From: Gemmatimonadota bacterium
Lineage (GTDB): Bacteria; Gemmatimonadota; Gemmatimonadetes; Gemmatimonadales; Gemmatimonadaceae
Assembly (NCBI GenBank): GCA_020161135.1
Contig: JAIUOB010000002.1
Span: 372,001 to 436,000 of the forward strand
Length of the DNA stretch: 64,000 nucleotides
Reading direction: 5' to 3'
Below are positions 18,114 through 26,340 of the stretch, piece by piece; the stretch's first letter is position 1, and each line of letters starts with the position of its first letter. The position numbers were made by a program, and so were the translations under genes. A model generated the notes under the pieces. The model was not told the DNA's origin. It made no database searches and was given only the letters and a program-made list of their open reading frames with translations.

Positions 18114-18142
18114 GCGAGCCGTCGGGGTGGTCGCGGGTGTGG

Positions 18143-19066
18143 TCAGTAGAACTTCCGCAGGTCCATGCCCGTGTACAACGACGCCACCTGCGTGGCGTAG
18201 CCGTTGAACGGCAGCGTGGCGCGCCGGCGGAACTCGCCGATGCGCCGCTCCGACGCCTGGCTCCACCGCGGATGATCGACGGCCGGATTCACGTTGGCGA
18301 AGAAGCCGTACTCACTCGGGTTCACGTCAGCCCACGTGGTGCGCGGCTGCGTGTCGGTGAGGCGGATCTTCACGATGGCCTTGATCCCCTTGAACCCGTA
18401 CTTCCAGGGCACGACGAGCCGGAGCGGCGCGCCGTTCTGGTTGGGGAGCGACTTGCCATACATGCCCGTGGCCAGCAGCGTGAGCGGATGCATCGCCTCG
18501 TCGAGGCGGAGCCCCTCCTTGTACGGCCACGGCAGTGCGCCGGTGCGCTGGCCGGGCATGCGCGCGGGATCGAGCAGCGTCGTGAACTCCACGAACTTCG
18601 CACTGGGCAGCGGCTCGATGCGATTGAGCACGTCGCGGAGCTGCACGCCCTGCCACGGGATCACCATCGACCACGCCTCGACGCAGCGCATGCGGTAGGT
18701 GCGGTCCTGCACGTCGAGCTTGCCCACGAGGTCGTCGAAGCTGTAGGTGCGGGGCGTCTTCACCAGCCCTTCGACCTTCACCGTCCACGGCTTGGGCTTG
18801 AAGTTCTTCGCCAGCTCGATCGGCTCGTCCTTGTCGGTGCCGAACTCGTAGTAGTTGTTGTAGCTGGTCGCGTCCTCCTCGTCGGTGACCTTGTCCTCCT
18901 GGCTGTCGCCGCCCTCGACGCCGGCGGCGCCACAGGCAGCCGCGGGGGTGAGCAGCGCGCCCAGGGCCAGCGCCCCCGCCGTGCCGATGAACTGGCGGCG
19001 ATTGTGGTAGACGCCCTCGGGGGTGATCTCCGAGCTGGGAATGTCGTCGGGGTGCCTAATGAGCAT
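18143..19066 (-). CDS. msrP: MsrP, periplasmic molybdopterin methionine sulfoxide reductase
   Basis: 307 residues. A Tat signal with twin arginine (HNRRQFIG, ~22) leads the folded protein to the periplasm. The molybdenum-liganding cysteine is in [14 protein letters not shown] (~125). Conserved SUOX-fold segments such as [20 protein letters not shown] follow. It repairs oxidised methionines in envelope proteins. It is paired with msrQ. The ATG at 19066 is chosen because it gives a normal Tat signal. Frames further upstream would run into the divergent plsC promoter. Confidence 0.9.
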   Translation of the reverse strand: MLIRHPDDIPSSEITPEGVYHNRRQFIGTAGALALGALLTPAAACGAAGVEGGDSQEDKVTDEEDATSYNNYYEFGTDKDEPIELAKNFKPKPWTVKVEGLVKTPRTYSFDDLVGKLDVQDRTYRMRCVEAWSMVIPWQGVQLRDVLNRIEPLPSAKFVEFTTLLDPARMPGQRTGALPWPYKEGLRLDEAMHPLTLLATGMYGKSLPNQNGAPLRLVVPWKYGFKGIKAIVKIRLTDTQPRTTWADVNPSEYGFFANVNPAVDHPRWSQASERRIGEFRRRATLPFNGYATQVASLYTGMDLRKFY

Positions 19067-19120
19067 GGATGGGACCGGGTGGAAGTCGCAGCTACCACGG
19101 ATATTAGCGGCCGGGCCCCC

Positions 19121-19150
19121 CAGTCGTTCCCAGTCGTTCCCACTCGTTCC
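19121..19150. promoter_or_regulatory. three 10-base direct repeats in the msrP/plsC divergent region
   Basis: CAGTCGTTCC occurs twice and CACTCGTTCC once, end to end with exact 10-base spacing, about one helical turn each. They sit between the divergent starts at 19066 and 19185. They could be an operator for a repressor or activator. No protein can be named. Confidence 0.4.
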
Positions 19151-19184
19151 CACGACCTCGTCCGTGCGGGGGTTAGCTTGGGGC

Positions 19185-19946
19185 ATGCTCGGAACGCTGC
19201 GAAACTGGTGGGCGTGGACGGAGACGGTGCTGTGCGTGATCATCGGCACCCCCATCGTGGCCCTCGTCTATATCTGCACGGCCCCCTTCGACCCCGGGCG
19301 CTACGCCGCCGGCCGCGCCTTTCGCCTGGTCGGGGTCACGGCCATGCGGCTCAACACGCTCTGGCGGTTCCGCGTGCGCGGCCGGCTGGCCGACCCGCGG
19401 CGCCCCTATGTGGTGGTGGCCAACCACGAGTCCTACGCCGACATCTTCCTCATCAGTTGCTTCCCGTGGGAGATGAAGTGGCTGAGCAAGGACACGATGT
19501 TCAAGATCCCCTGCATGGGGTGGATGATGCAGATGGCCGGCGACATCAAGCTCGTGCGCGGCAACCGCGACTCGACGCTCGACGCCATCGCCCAGTGCCG
19601 TGACCGGCTGTCGAAGCGGGTGAGCGTCATGATCTTCCCCGAGGGCACCCGGTCGCGCACCGCCGACCTGCTCCCGTTCAAGGACGGCGCCTTCCGCCTC
19701 GCCATCGAGAGCGGCGCCCCCGTCCTCCCCATCGCCGTCGCCGGCACCCGCCGCGCCATGGCCAAGGGGACCTTCCGCTTCCTCCCGGCCCGCGCCATCG
19801 CCCAGGTGCTCGACCCCATCGAGACCGCGGGGATGACCCTGGCCGACATCGCCACGCTCAAGCAGATCGCCCGCGACCGCATCGAGGCCGGCCGCAAGGC
19901 CCTCGCCGCCGAGCTGGGCATCGCCGCTCAGCCCTCCGACGCCTAA
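19185..19946 (+). CDS. plsC: 1-acyl-sn-glycerol-3-phosphate acyltransferase (PlsC family)
   Basis: 253 residues. An N-terminal membrane helix ([18 protein letters not shown]) is followed by the acyltransferase motif [12 protein letters not shown] (H-x4-D, ~80), motif [11 protein letters not shown] (~150) and motif [11 protein letters not shown]. It transfers an acyl chain to lysophosphatidate in phospholipid synthesis at the inner membrane. The ATG at 19185 is preferred to the longer frame because the extra N-terminus is translated from the divergent promoter. Confidence 0.9.
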   Translation: MLGTLRNWWAWTETVLCVIIGTPIVALVYICTAPFDPGRYAAGRAFRLVGVTAMRLNTLWRFRVRGRLADPRRPYVVVANHESYADIFLISCFPWEMKWLSKDTMFKIPCMGWMMQMAGDIKLVRGNRDSTLDAIAQCRDRLSKRVSVMIFPEGTRSRTADLLPFKDGAFRLAIESGAPVLPIAVAGTRRAMAKGTFRFLPARAIAQVLDPIETAGMTLADIATLKQIARDRIEAGRKALAAELGIAAQPSDA

Positions 19947-20003
19947 CGGTCCCACGGCCCCCGGCCCACGGCTCCCGGCCCAGCCCCCCACGGCCCACGG
20001 CCC
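19947..20003. repeat. degenerate heptanucleotide repeats before the epimerase start
   Basis: The 57-base spacer is almost entirely made of seven-base units close to CCCACGG (CCCACGG, CCCCCGG, CCCACGG, CTCCCGG and so on), ending right at the ATG of the next gene. No ribosome site of normal type is visible. Compare the heptamers at 24944-24985. Confidence 0.6.
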
Positions 20004-21032
20004 ATGACCTCCCCCACTCCAACCACCGAGCCCGCCCTCGAACAGCTCCTGTCCGAGCCCGACGAGCCGACCGTCGAAACCCTCACCACACTCGAGGGCG
20101 ATGTGGTCCTGCTGGGCGCCGGCGGCAAGATGGGCCCGTCGCTGGCGCGCATGGCCCGCCGCGCCATCGCTGATCGCGCGCGGCGGGTGATCGCCGTCTC
20201 GCGCTTCCGCGACGCCGCCGTGTCCGCGGCCCTCGAGGCCGACGGGATCACCGTCGTACGCGCCGACCTCGCCGACCCGCACGCCGTGGCGGCGCTGCCG
20301 TGGGCCGCCAATGTGCTCTGGCTGGCAGGGCAGAAGTTCGGCACCACCGGCGACCCGGTGGGCACCTGGACCGAGAACGTGGTGGCGAGTGTGCACGCCG
20401 CCGAACGCTTCGCGCGGGACGGCGCGCGCATCGTCTGCTTCTCCACCGGCAACGTGTACGGCCGCACGCCCGTGGCCGCCGGCGGCTCGCGCGAGCACGA
20501 CGCCCTCGCGCCCGACGGCGAGTACGCCGCGAGCTGCATCGGGCGCGAACGCGTGTTCGAGTCGGTCGCGCGACGCACCGGCGCCGCCCTGCTCTGCTAT
20601 CGCCTCTTCTACGCCAACGACCTGCGCTACGGCGTGGTGACCGAGATCGCGCGCAAGGTGCTCGTCGGCGAGCCCATCGATGTGACCACGGGGCACGTGA
20701 ACGTCATCTGGCAGGGCGACGCCAACCGGTTGGCGCTGAGAGCGCTGAGCTTGGCCTCGGCGCCGGGCCAGTCACTCAATGTCACCGGACCCATCGTGTC
20801 GGTGCGGGAGATCGCGACCGCCTGCGCGGAGGCGGCGGAGACGACGGTGAAGTTCGTCGGCACGGAAAGCGACACCGCCCTGCTGGCGAACACCTCCATG
20901 CTCTCCGCCGCCCTCCCCCATACGCCACTCGGGCTCCGTGCCCTCTGTGCCATGTCTGTCCTCTGGCTGCGCGCCGGCGGTCGCACCTTGGCCAAGCCCA
21001 CGAAGTTCGAGGTGCGCGATGGCAAGTTCTGA
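20004..21032 (+). CDS. NAD-dependent epimerase/dehydratase family protein
   Basis: 342 residues. The Rossmann start VVLLGAGGKMGPSLARMARR (~35-54), IVCFSTGNVYGRTPV and a C-terminal half typical of extended SDR sugar-nucleotide enzymes are clear. The usual YxxxK catalytic pair reads EYAASCIGRE here, so the lysine is replaced by cysteine and chemistry may differ or be lost. It overlaps the following DapA-like gene by 14 bases. This pairing suggests a shared carbohydrate or keto-acid pathway. Confidence 0.8.
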   Translation: MTSPTPTTEPALEQLLSEPDEPTVETLTTLEGDVVLLGAGGKMGPSLARMARRAIADRARRVIAVSRFRDAAVSAALEADGITVVRADLADPHAVAALPWAANVLWLAGQKFGTTGDPVGTWTENVVASVHAAERFARDGARIVCFSTGNVYGRTPVAAGGSREHDALAPDGEYAASCIGRERVFESVARRTGAALLCYRLFYANDLRYGVVTEIARKVLVGEPIDVTTGHVNVIWQGDANRLALRALSLASAPGQSLNVTGPIVSVREIATACAEAAETTVKFVGTESDTALLANTSMLSAALPHTPLGLRALCAMSVLWLRAGGRTLAKPTKFEVRDGKF

Positions 21033-22101
21033 CGCCTCGCACGCGTTCAACGTGCGCGCCGCGCTGCAGCACGGCCTCGTCATTCCGGCGCATCCGCTGG
21101 CGCTCACCCCGCAGCGCACGATGGACGAACGCAGCCAGCGCGCGCTCACCCGCTACTACGTGAGTGCCGGTGCGGGCGGCATGGCGGTGGGCGTGCACAC
21201 CACCGGCTTCCCCATCCACGACGCGAACATCGGGCTCTACCGCCCGGTCCTCGAACTCGCGGCCGAGACGGCCACGCAGGAGCTGGCAGGCAGCGAACGA
21301 CCATTCGTGCGCGTGGCCGGCCTCGTGGGCGACTCGGCGCAGGCGCTGCGCGAGGCACACATCGCGCTCGCACTTGGCTATCACTGCGGCCTGCTGTCAC
21401 TCGGCGCGTGGCGCGACGCCACCGACGCGCAGATCATGGCGCACTGTCGCCGCGTGGCGGAGGCGATGCCGCTCTTCGGCTTCTACCTGCAGCCGGCCGT
21501 GGGCGGGCGACGCCTCGCCTATCGCTTCTGGCGCGAATTCGCGGAGATCCCGCAGGTGGTGGCCATCAAGGTGGCACCGTTCGATCGGTATGCCACGCTG
21601 GACGTGGTGCGCGCGCTGGCCGATTCGGGGCGCGACGACATCGCGCTGTACACCGGCAACGACGACGCCATCATCGCCGACCTGGTGACCGACGTGCCGG
21701 TCGCCACCGGTGGCCGCGCGACCACGCGCCACTTCGTGGGTGGGCTGCTGGGGCAGTGGGCGGTGTGGACCCACTCGGCGGTGCAGTGGCTCGAAGAGAT
21801 CCGCGCGTGGCGCGCGTCGGGCGCCGAGGCCGTGCCCCGTGAGTGGCTCACGCGCGGAGCCGCGCTCACCATGGCCAACGCGGCCATCTTCGACGCGGCC
21901 AACGGCTACACCGGGTGCCTGCCGGGCATCCTCGAGGTGCTGCGCCGTCAGGGGCTCGTGCGCGGCGCGTGGACGTTCGACACGCACGAGCAGCTCTCCC
22001 CGGGGCAGGCCGACGCGATCGCGCGGATCGCGGCCCAGTACCCCGAGCTGACCGACGACGGCTTCGTGGCCGAGCATCGGGAGCGCTGGCTGGGCGGGTA
22101 A
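21019..22101 (+). CDS. dihydrodipicolinate synthase/N-acetylneuraminate lyase family aldolase
   Basis: 360 residues, starting at the ATG at 21019 inside the end of the epimerase gene. The TIM-barrel family is suggested by HGLVIPAHPLAL near the N-terminus, RYYVSAGAGGMAVGVHTTGF, FGFYLQPAVGG and VVAIKVAPFDRY, whose lysine (~187-190) fits the Schiff-base residue. The family does pyruvate-dependent aldol or hydro-lyase reactions. The exact substrate cannot be told. Confidence 0.75.
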   Translation: MASSDASHAFNVRAALQHGLVIPAHPLALTPQRTMDERSQRALTRYYVSAGAGGMAVGVHTTGFPIHDANIGLYRPVLELAAETATQELAGSERPFVRVAGLVGDSAQALREAHIALALGYHCGLLSLGAWRDATDAQIMAHCRRVAEAMPLFGFYLQPAVGGRRLAYRFWREFAEIPQVVAIKVAPFDRYATLDVVRALADSGRDDIALYTGNDDAIIADLVTDVPVATGGRATTRHFVGGLLGQWAVWTHSAVQWLEEIRAWRASGAEAVPREWLTRGAALTMANAAIFDAANGYTGCLPGILEVLRRQGLVRGAWTFDTHEQLSPGQADAIARIAAQYPELTDDGFVAEHRERWLGG

Positions 22102-22109
22102 CGAAACAG

Positions 22110-22192
22110 CATTGCACGCGGAGGCGCGGAGAACGCGGAGTGAGCCATGGTGCTCTCCGCGTCCTCCGCGCCTCCGTGTGCAAATGTCTGTC
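22110..22192. terminator. long GC-rich hairpin between convergent genes
   Basis: Arms of about 29 bases (from TTGCACGCGGAGGCGCGGAG on the left to its inverse CTCCGCGCCTCCGTGTGCAA on the right) pair with about two mismatches around a short loop. It sits exactly between the stop codons of the convergent aldolase and SPFH genes, so a bidirectional terminator or mRNA end-protecting element is likely. The motif belongs to the same family as the repeats at 53310-53455. Confidence 0.6.
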
Positions 22193-22212
22193 CCCGCCCC
22201 GCGAGCCTGCGA

Positions 22213-23211
22213 TCAGTTGGGCGGCTTCGTCCCAGACCCCGGCAGTTGCAGCATCGGCATGGCGCCGCCGGTCACCTGCGGCATCTGTCCGTTCCACCGC
22301 TTCGCCATCTCGTACTGCACGAGGTTGGTCGTGATGCTGCGCGACAGCAGCTCGTTCGCGCGCGCCTGCGCCTCGGCTTCGGTGAGGATCGCCTTCGCGC
22401 GCCCCGCCGCCTTGATGCTGTCACCCTGCGCCTGGAACTGGTTCTTCTGCAGCTCGTTCTGCGCCGTGAGTCCCTGCTGCTGCATGACGTTCTTGAGCGA
22501 GATGGCCTCCATGACCGCCGGCGGCGCGCGGAACTCGTTCAGCGTGAACTGCTTCACTTCCATGCCGTAGGGGTCGAGCCGCTTCTGCAGCAACGCCTGC
22601 GTGCGCGTCACCACCTCGGCCTTCTTGGGACCGAGGATCTCGGCGATCTGCTCCTGCCCCACGACTTCCTGCAACGACTGCCGGATCGCCTGCTTGATGA
22701 AGCCGTGCGAGATGGTTTGCACGTCGGTGCGGAACGTCTGGTACAGCGCCGGCACCTTGGCGGGGTTCAGCTCGAACGACATCGACACGTCCAGCGAGAG
22801 GGGTTGCCCCTCGACCGAGTTGACGTTGATCTCGTCGTTGCCGGGCGACCCCTCAGTGTTGCCGCGCGTGAGCACCAACGTCTGCATGAACGTCGGATAC
22901 TCCTGGATCTGCGTGAACAGCGGATTGCGCAGGTGGAACCCCGGCCCCAGCGGCTGCGGATCGACCCCACCGCCGGCGCGGTGAATGACGATGCCCACAT
23001 GACCGGGTTCGATGTACGCGACCGTCGGGCGCACGAGCAGCAGCAGCACGAGCAGCACCGCTGCGGCCATGGCGAGGCGCTTCAGCACGCCACCGGCGCC
23101 ACCGGCGCCTCCGCCGCCGCCACCACCGATGCCACCGCCCTGCATCGAGTTGCGCATCGAATTGCCGAGTGCACTGCGAAGTCCCTCGAATGTGGCGTTA
23201 GATGTGTCCAT
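22213..23211 (-). CDS. SPFH/band-7 (prohibitin-like) membrane protein
   Basis: 332 residues. A Gly-rich N-terminus (GGGIGGGGGGGAGGAGG) precedes one transmembrane helix (AAAVLLVLLLLVRPTVAYI, ~58-76). The SPFH domain follows (VGIVIHRAGGGVDPQPLGPG to RSLQEVVGQEQIAEILGPKK) and an Ala/Glu/Gln-rich coiled coil (~260-310). Such proteins form large membrane ring assemblies and act as scaffolds for proteases or lipid domains. It is coupled by a 14-base overlap to the small zinc-ribbon membrane gene upstream. Confidence 0.85.
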   Translation of the reverse strand: MDTSNATFEGLRSALGNSMRNSMQGGGIGGGGGGGAGGAGGVLKRLAMAAAVLLVLLLLVRPTVAYIEPGHVGIVIHRAGGGVDPQPLGPGFHLRNPLFTQIQEYPTFMQTLVLTRGNTEGSPGNDEINVNSVEGQPLSLDVSMSFELNPAKVPALYQTFRTDVQTISHGFIKQAIRQSLQEVVGQEQIAEILGPKKAEVVTRTQALLQKRLDPYGMEVKQFTLNEFRAPPAVMEAISLKNVMQQQGLTAQNELQKNQFQAQGDSIKAAGRAKAILTEAEAQARANELLSRSITTNLVQYEMAKRWNGQMPQVTGGAMPMLQLPGSGTKPPN

Positions 23212-23455
23212 GCACGGCCTCCTGGTAACACTGCGAACAGAGCACCTCACCTGTAGGCAGCCGCACGAGGGTATCCTCGCGCTGCAGCCCGTGGAGGGGA
23301 CAGGTGAGCTCAGCTTCCTTTTCGAGACGCTTGCGGTTGGCCAACTGCCGGAACCGGAGCCCCGGCGGCGTCCACCCGAGCGCCTTCACGACGAAAGCGC
23401 CCACCACCGCAACCAGTGCGATGAACAGGACGCTTTCCAGGATGATGGCGTTCAT
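23198..23455 (-). CDS. small membrane protein with C-terminal zinc ribbon
   Basis: 85 residues. One N-terminal membrane helix (ILESVLFIALVAVVGAFVV) is followed by a basic segment and four metal ligands (TCPLHG ... LCSQCYQ), a rubredoxin/zinc-ribbon-like knuckle. It overlaps the start of the SPFH gene, suggesting a joint role at the membrane. No family was recognised. Confidence 0.65.
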   Translation of the reverse strand: MNAIILESVLFIALVAVVGAFVVKALGWTPPGLRFRQLANRKRLEKEAELTCPLHGLQREDTLVRLPTGEVLCSQCYQEAVHGHI

Positions 23456-23526
23456 GATTTCTCAAACCTACGTCGCGGCGCGCCGAAAGTTTCGGCGGCG
23501 CTGCCGCCGGGTGCCGCTGGGCCCGC

Positions 23527-24915
23527 TCAGTCGCCGCTGAGCCCCAGCTCGAAGCGCAGCATCCCGGCCAGGTCGGGCCAGCGGAACGTGAAGCCTGTGC
23601 GCGCCAGCACCGCCGGCACCATGCGCTGACTGGCCAGGAGCGTCTCGTCGGCCATCTCCGTGCCCAGCGCGAGACACAGCGCGAACGCCGGCACCGGCGC
23701 GAGCGCCGGACGCCCGAACACGCCGGCCAGCGTGCGCGTGTAGGCCGCGTTGGTCATCGGCTCGGGGATGCCGAGGTTGACCGGGCCGGCAATGTCGTCA
23801 CGCATGAGGCAGTGGTACATCGCACCGATATGGTCGTCGAGCGCGATGGGGCTCACCCACTGGCTTCCGTCGCCCACCACGCCCCCCACGCACCAGCGGA
23901 ACAGCGGCGCCTGCACCGCGAGCGCGCCACCCGCCGCGCCCAGCACGAGACCGGTGCGCAGGTGCACGACCCGCACACCGGCACGCGCCGCCGGTTCGGT
24001 GGCAGCCTCCCAGGCGCGCGCCGTGTCGGCCAGGAAGCCGCTGCCGGCGGCGCTCTCCTCCGTGAGCAGCGTGTCGCCACGACTGCCGTAGAACCCCATC
24101 GCACTGCCGGACAGCAGCACGCGCGGCCGTGGTGACGCCTGCGCGATGGTGTGTGCGAGCAGCGACGTGCCCTCGATGCGGCTGTCGCGAATGGCGGCGC
24201 GGTGTGACGCCGTCCAGCGCTGCGCAATCGACGCGCCGGCGAGGTGCACGACGGCATCGACGCCATCGAGCGCGCGCGGATCGAGACGTCCCTGCGCGGG
24301 ATCCCACGACACGTCGACGACACCGGGGCGCACCGGCCCGCGTCCGATGCGGACCACCGTGTGACCGCCCGTGCTGAGGAACGCCGCAAGCTGACTGCCG
24401 ATGAACCCGGTGGCACCGGTGATCGCGACACGCAGGCGTGGGCGCTGCGCGAAGGCCGCGTGTCGTGCCAGGTCGCCGGCCATGAGCGTGTGCCGGTAGG
24501 CGAAGACGCGCTCGAGCGTGCGCGTGGCGAAGCCCTCGGCCAGCGCACCCACGGCCCCGAATGGCAACCGCCAGACGATGTGATCTTCGAGCACACTCGC
24601 GTCCGGACCGTCGGCGCGAAAGGCGTGCGTGTGCGTCCACTCAGCGAACGGCCCGTCCAGCATCACATCGCGGAACTGCACGTTCGCGATGTAGTCGCGG
24701 TGCTCCATGGTCCAGGTGGTCGGGACCGGACCGGTGTGCACGCGCACCACCACGCGGGCCCCATCGCGAATTCCCCCCGTGTGCGAGACGACCTGCGGTC
24801 GATCCCACGGCGGCGCGAGACGGGCAAAGGCGCCGGGGCGCTCGTGCCAGGCGAACAGCTCGTCCACCGGCACTGGCACGCGAATGCGTGCGACGAACTG
24901 CTTGGAGGCGGTCAC
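23527..24915 (-). CDS. SRPBCC + TIGR01777 NAD(P)-dependent epimerase fusion
   Basis: 462 residues from a GTG at 24915. Residues 1-~155 form a START/SRPBCC lipid-binding-like domain (FVARIRVPVPVDELFAWHER, WTMEHRDYIANVQFRDVM, ending LERVFAYRHTLMAGDL). Residues ~165-462 are an SDR of the TIGR01777 family (VAITGATGFIGSQLAAFLST, VDAVVHLAGASIAQRW, SGSAMGFYGSRGD). The domain pair is a known fused architecture of this family. The substrate is unknown. Its 5' leader is made of heptamer repeats. Confidence 0.85.
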   Translation of the reverse strand: MTASKQFVARIRVPVPVDELFAWHERPGAFARLAPPWDRPQVVSHTGGIRDGARVVVRVHTGPVPTTWTMEHRDYIANVQFRDVMLDGPFAEWTHTHAFRADGPDASVLEDHIVWRLPFGAVGALAEGFATRTLERVFAYRHTLMAGDLARHAAFAQRPRLRVAITGATGFIGSQLAAFLSTGGHTVVRIGRGPVRPGVVDVSWDPAQGRLDPRALDGVDAVVHLAGASIAQRWTASHRAAIRDSRIEGTSLLAHTIAQASPRPRVLLSGSAMGFYGSRGDTLLTEESAAGSGFLADTARAWEAATEPAARAGVRVVHLRTGLVLGAAGGALAVQAPLFRWCVGGVVGDGSQWVSPIALDDHIGAMYHCLMRDDIAGPVNLGIPEPMTNAAYTRTLAGVFGRPALAPVPAFALCLALGTEMADETLLASQRMVPAVLARTGFTFRWPDLAGMLRFELGLSGD

Positions 24916-24943
24916 CGGGTGTGCGTGTTGTGGGGGAGCGAGC

Positions 24944-24985
24944 GTTGTGCGTTGTGCGTTGGGCGTACTGCGTTGTGGGTTGTGG
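24944..24985. repeat. six heptanucleotide tandem repeats in the leader of the TIGR01777 gene
   Basis: Units read GTTGTGC, GTTGTGC, GTTGGGC, GTACTGC, GTTGTGG, GTTGTGG on the plus strand, exactly seven bases each. On the gene strand this is (C/G)CACAAC-like, comparable to the CCCACGG units before 20004. Both arrays stand directly before a start codon. Confidence 0.65.
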
Positions 24986-24991
24986 GCTTCG

Positions 24992-25651
24992 TCACCACCC
25001 GCCCGCATCCGCCAGGTCCAGCACGCGCCAGCAATACCAGCTCGCAACGCTCGCCCACGGGCGCCAGTTCCGCGCGATCTTGGTCAATCGCTCGGCGTCG
25101 GGCAGGGCGCGCGTGCGATAGATGCGCTGCGCCCCCTTCCGTACCCCCAAGTCGAGCACAGGAAGCACATCCGGGCGCCCCAGGCGAAACATGAGGAACA
25201 TCTGCGCGGTCCACGGGCCGATGCCGCGCACCTGCACGAGCGCATCGATGATCGCCTGGTCGTCGAGGGTGTCGAGCCGGTCGAGCGGCAGGCGCCCATC
25301 GTGCACATGCCGCGCGAGGTCGCGCACCGCATTGGCCTTGGCCGCCGACAGCCCGCAGCCGCGCAGCAGCGTGTCGGGCGCGTCCACGAGACGTTCGGGG
25401 GCCGGCGCCTCGCCGTTGCCCACCGCGGCGACGAAACGCCCGTAGATCGTCGCCGCCGCCGAGCCCGACAGCTGCTGGTACACGATGGCCCGCGCGAGAT
25501 GATCGAAGTGCGTGCCGTCGAGGCGCGGGAGCAGCGTGCAGGCCCCCACCTTCGCAATGGCCGCGCCGAGCTTGGCGTCGGCAGCCGACAAGTCCCTCAC
25601 GGCCCGACGCAGTCGGGCCGTCGTGAGGATCCCGGGCGGTGCCGCGCTCAC
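24992..25651 (-). CDS. DNA-3-methyladenine glycosylase II (AlkA-like)
   Basis: 219 residues from a GTG overlapping the upstream stop (GTGA). It has an HhH-GPD fold: FDHLARAIVYQQLSGSAAAT, the hairpin-helix-hairpin VQVRGIGPWTAQMF (~145-158) and the catalytic Asp in VLPVLDLGVRKG (~165). No Cys cluster is present, so it is not an EndoIII-type iron-sulfur enzyme. It excises alkylated purines in base-excision repair. Confidence 0.9.
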   Translation of the reverse strand: MSAAPPGILTTARLRRAVRDLSAADAKLGAAIAKVGACTLLPRLDGTHFDHLARAIVYQQLSGSAAATIYGRFVAAVGNGEAPAPERLVDAPDTLLRGCGLSAAKANAVRDLARHVHDGRLPLDRLDTLDDQAIIDALVQVRGIGPWTAQMFLMFRLGRPDVLPVLDLGVRKGAQRIYRTRALPDAERLTKIARNWRPWASVASWYCWRVLDLADAGGW

Positions 25652-26256
25652 ATGCTCGCGCTGAACATGATGTGCGCCTTCGGCGTGCCCGGCAGCATGA
25701 GCCACGGTTGCGTGCTCGACGGGACGGTCGAGAGCCCCGTGGTCTGTGACGTGGCAAACGGGATGTACACCACGAAGAGCTGGCGTCCGTTCTTCACGGT
25801 GCCCGTGGCGTGGTCGTAGCTGTCGGCAAAGACCTGGTAGAGCGCCGCGGGATTGGTCGGCATCTTGATCTTGCCCGCCTTCACCTCGGCGAAGCGGACC
25901 GTGTCGACGTTGGCGCCGGTGGTGCCGGCCGCGCGCAGCGAGCGCCCGCGCGCCATGAACGGCTCCATGGTCTCGGCGTAGCAGGCCGGGTGGAACTTCG
26001 CCTCGGCGGGATCGTCGGCGAGGCAGAGCATCCCGTTCTTCGACGGCCTGAGCTGCTCGAGCTTGCCGGCAGTGCGATAACCCATGACGCCGGCGCCGTC
26101 GCGCAGCTCCTTGGGGAGCGGCAGCACCGCGCCGGCGAGCTGCTCGGCCACGGGGGGGACGCCCTGCGCCACCAGCGAGGAGGCGGACAGGGTCGTGGCG
26201 AGTGCGCCAAGGGCCAGCGTGGGCAGCGCGGCGCGCAGGCGAAAGCGGACGGGCAT
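25648..26256 (-). CDS. secreted hypothetical protein
   Basis: 202 residues from the ATG at 26256. A signal peptide (AALPTLALGALATTLSASSLVAQ) is followed by a mature domain with two cysteines (GMLCLADDPAEAKFHPACY) that may form a disulfide, and LFVVYIPFATSQTTGLST. No family was recognised. The larger frame upstream of the signal peptide is a shadow of the divergent kinase gene. Confidence 0.65.
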   Translation of the reverse strand: MPVRFRLRAALPTLALGALATTLSASSLVAQGVPPVAEQLAGAVLPLPKELRDGAGVMGYRTAGKLEQLRPSKNGMLCLADDPAEAKFHPACYAETMEPFMARGRSLRAAGTTGANVDTVRFAEVKAGKIKMPTNPAALYQVFADSYDHATGTVKNGRQLFVVYIPFATSQTTGLSTVPSSTQPWLMLPGTPKAHIMFSASM

Positions 26257-26340
26257 GGGGAGGTCCGGGAGACGGGAGGGTGGGACGAGCCCGCGCCGTG
26301 TGGTTGTGCCAGCGGGGACGTCCCGTATTCTATGGTCCGC

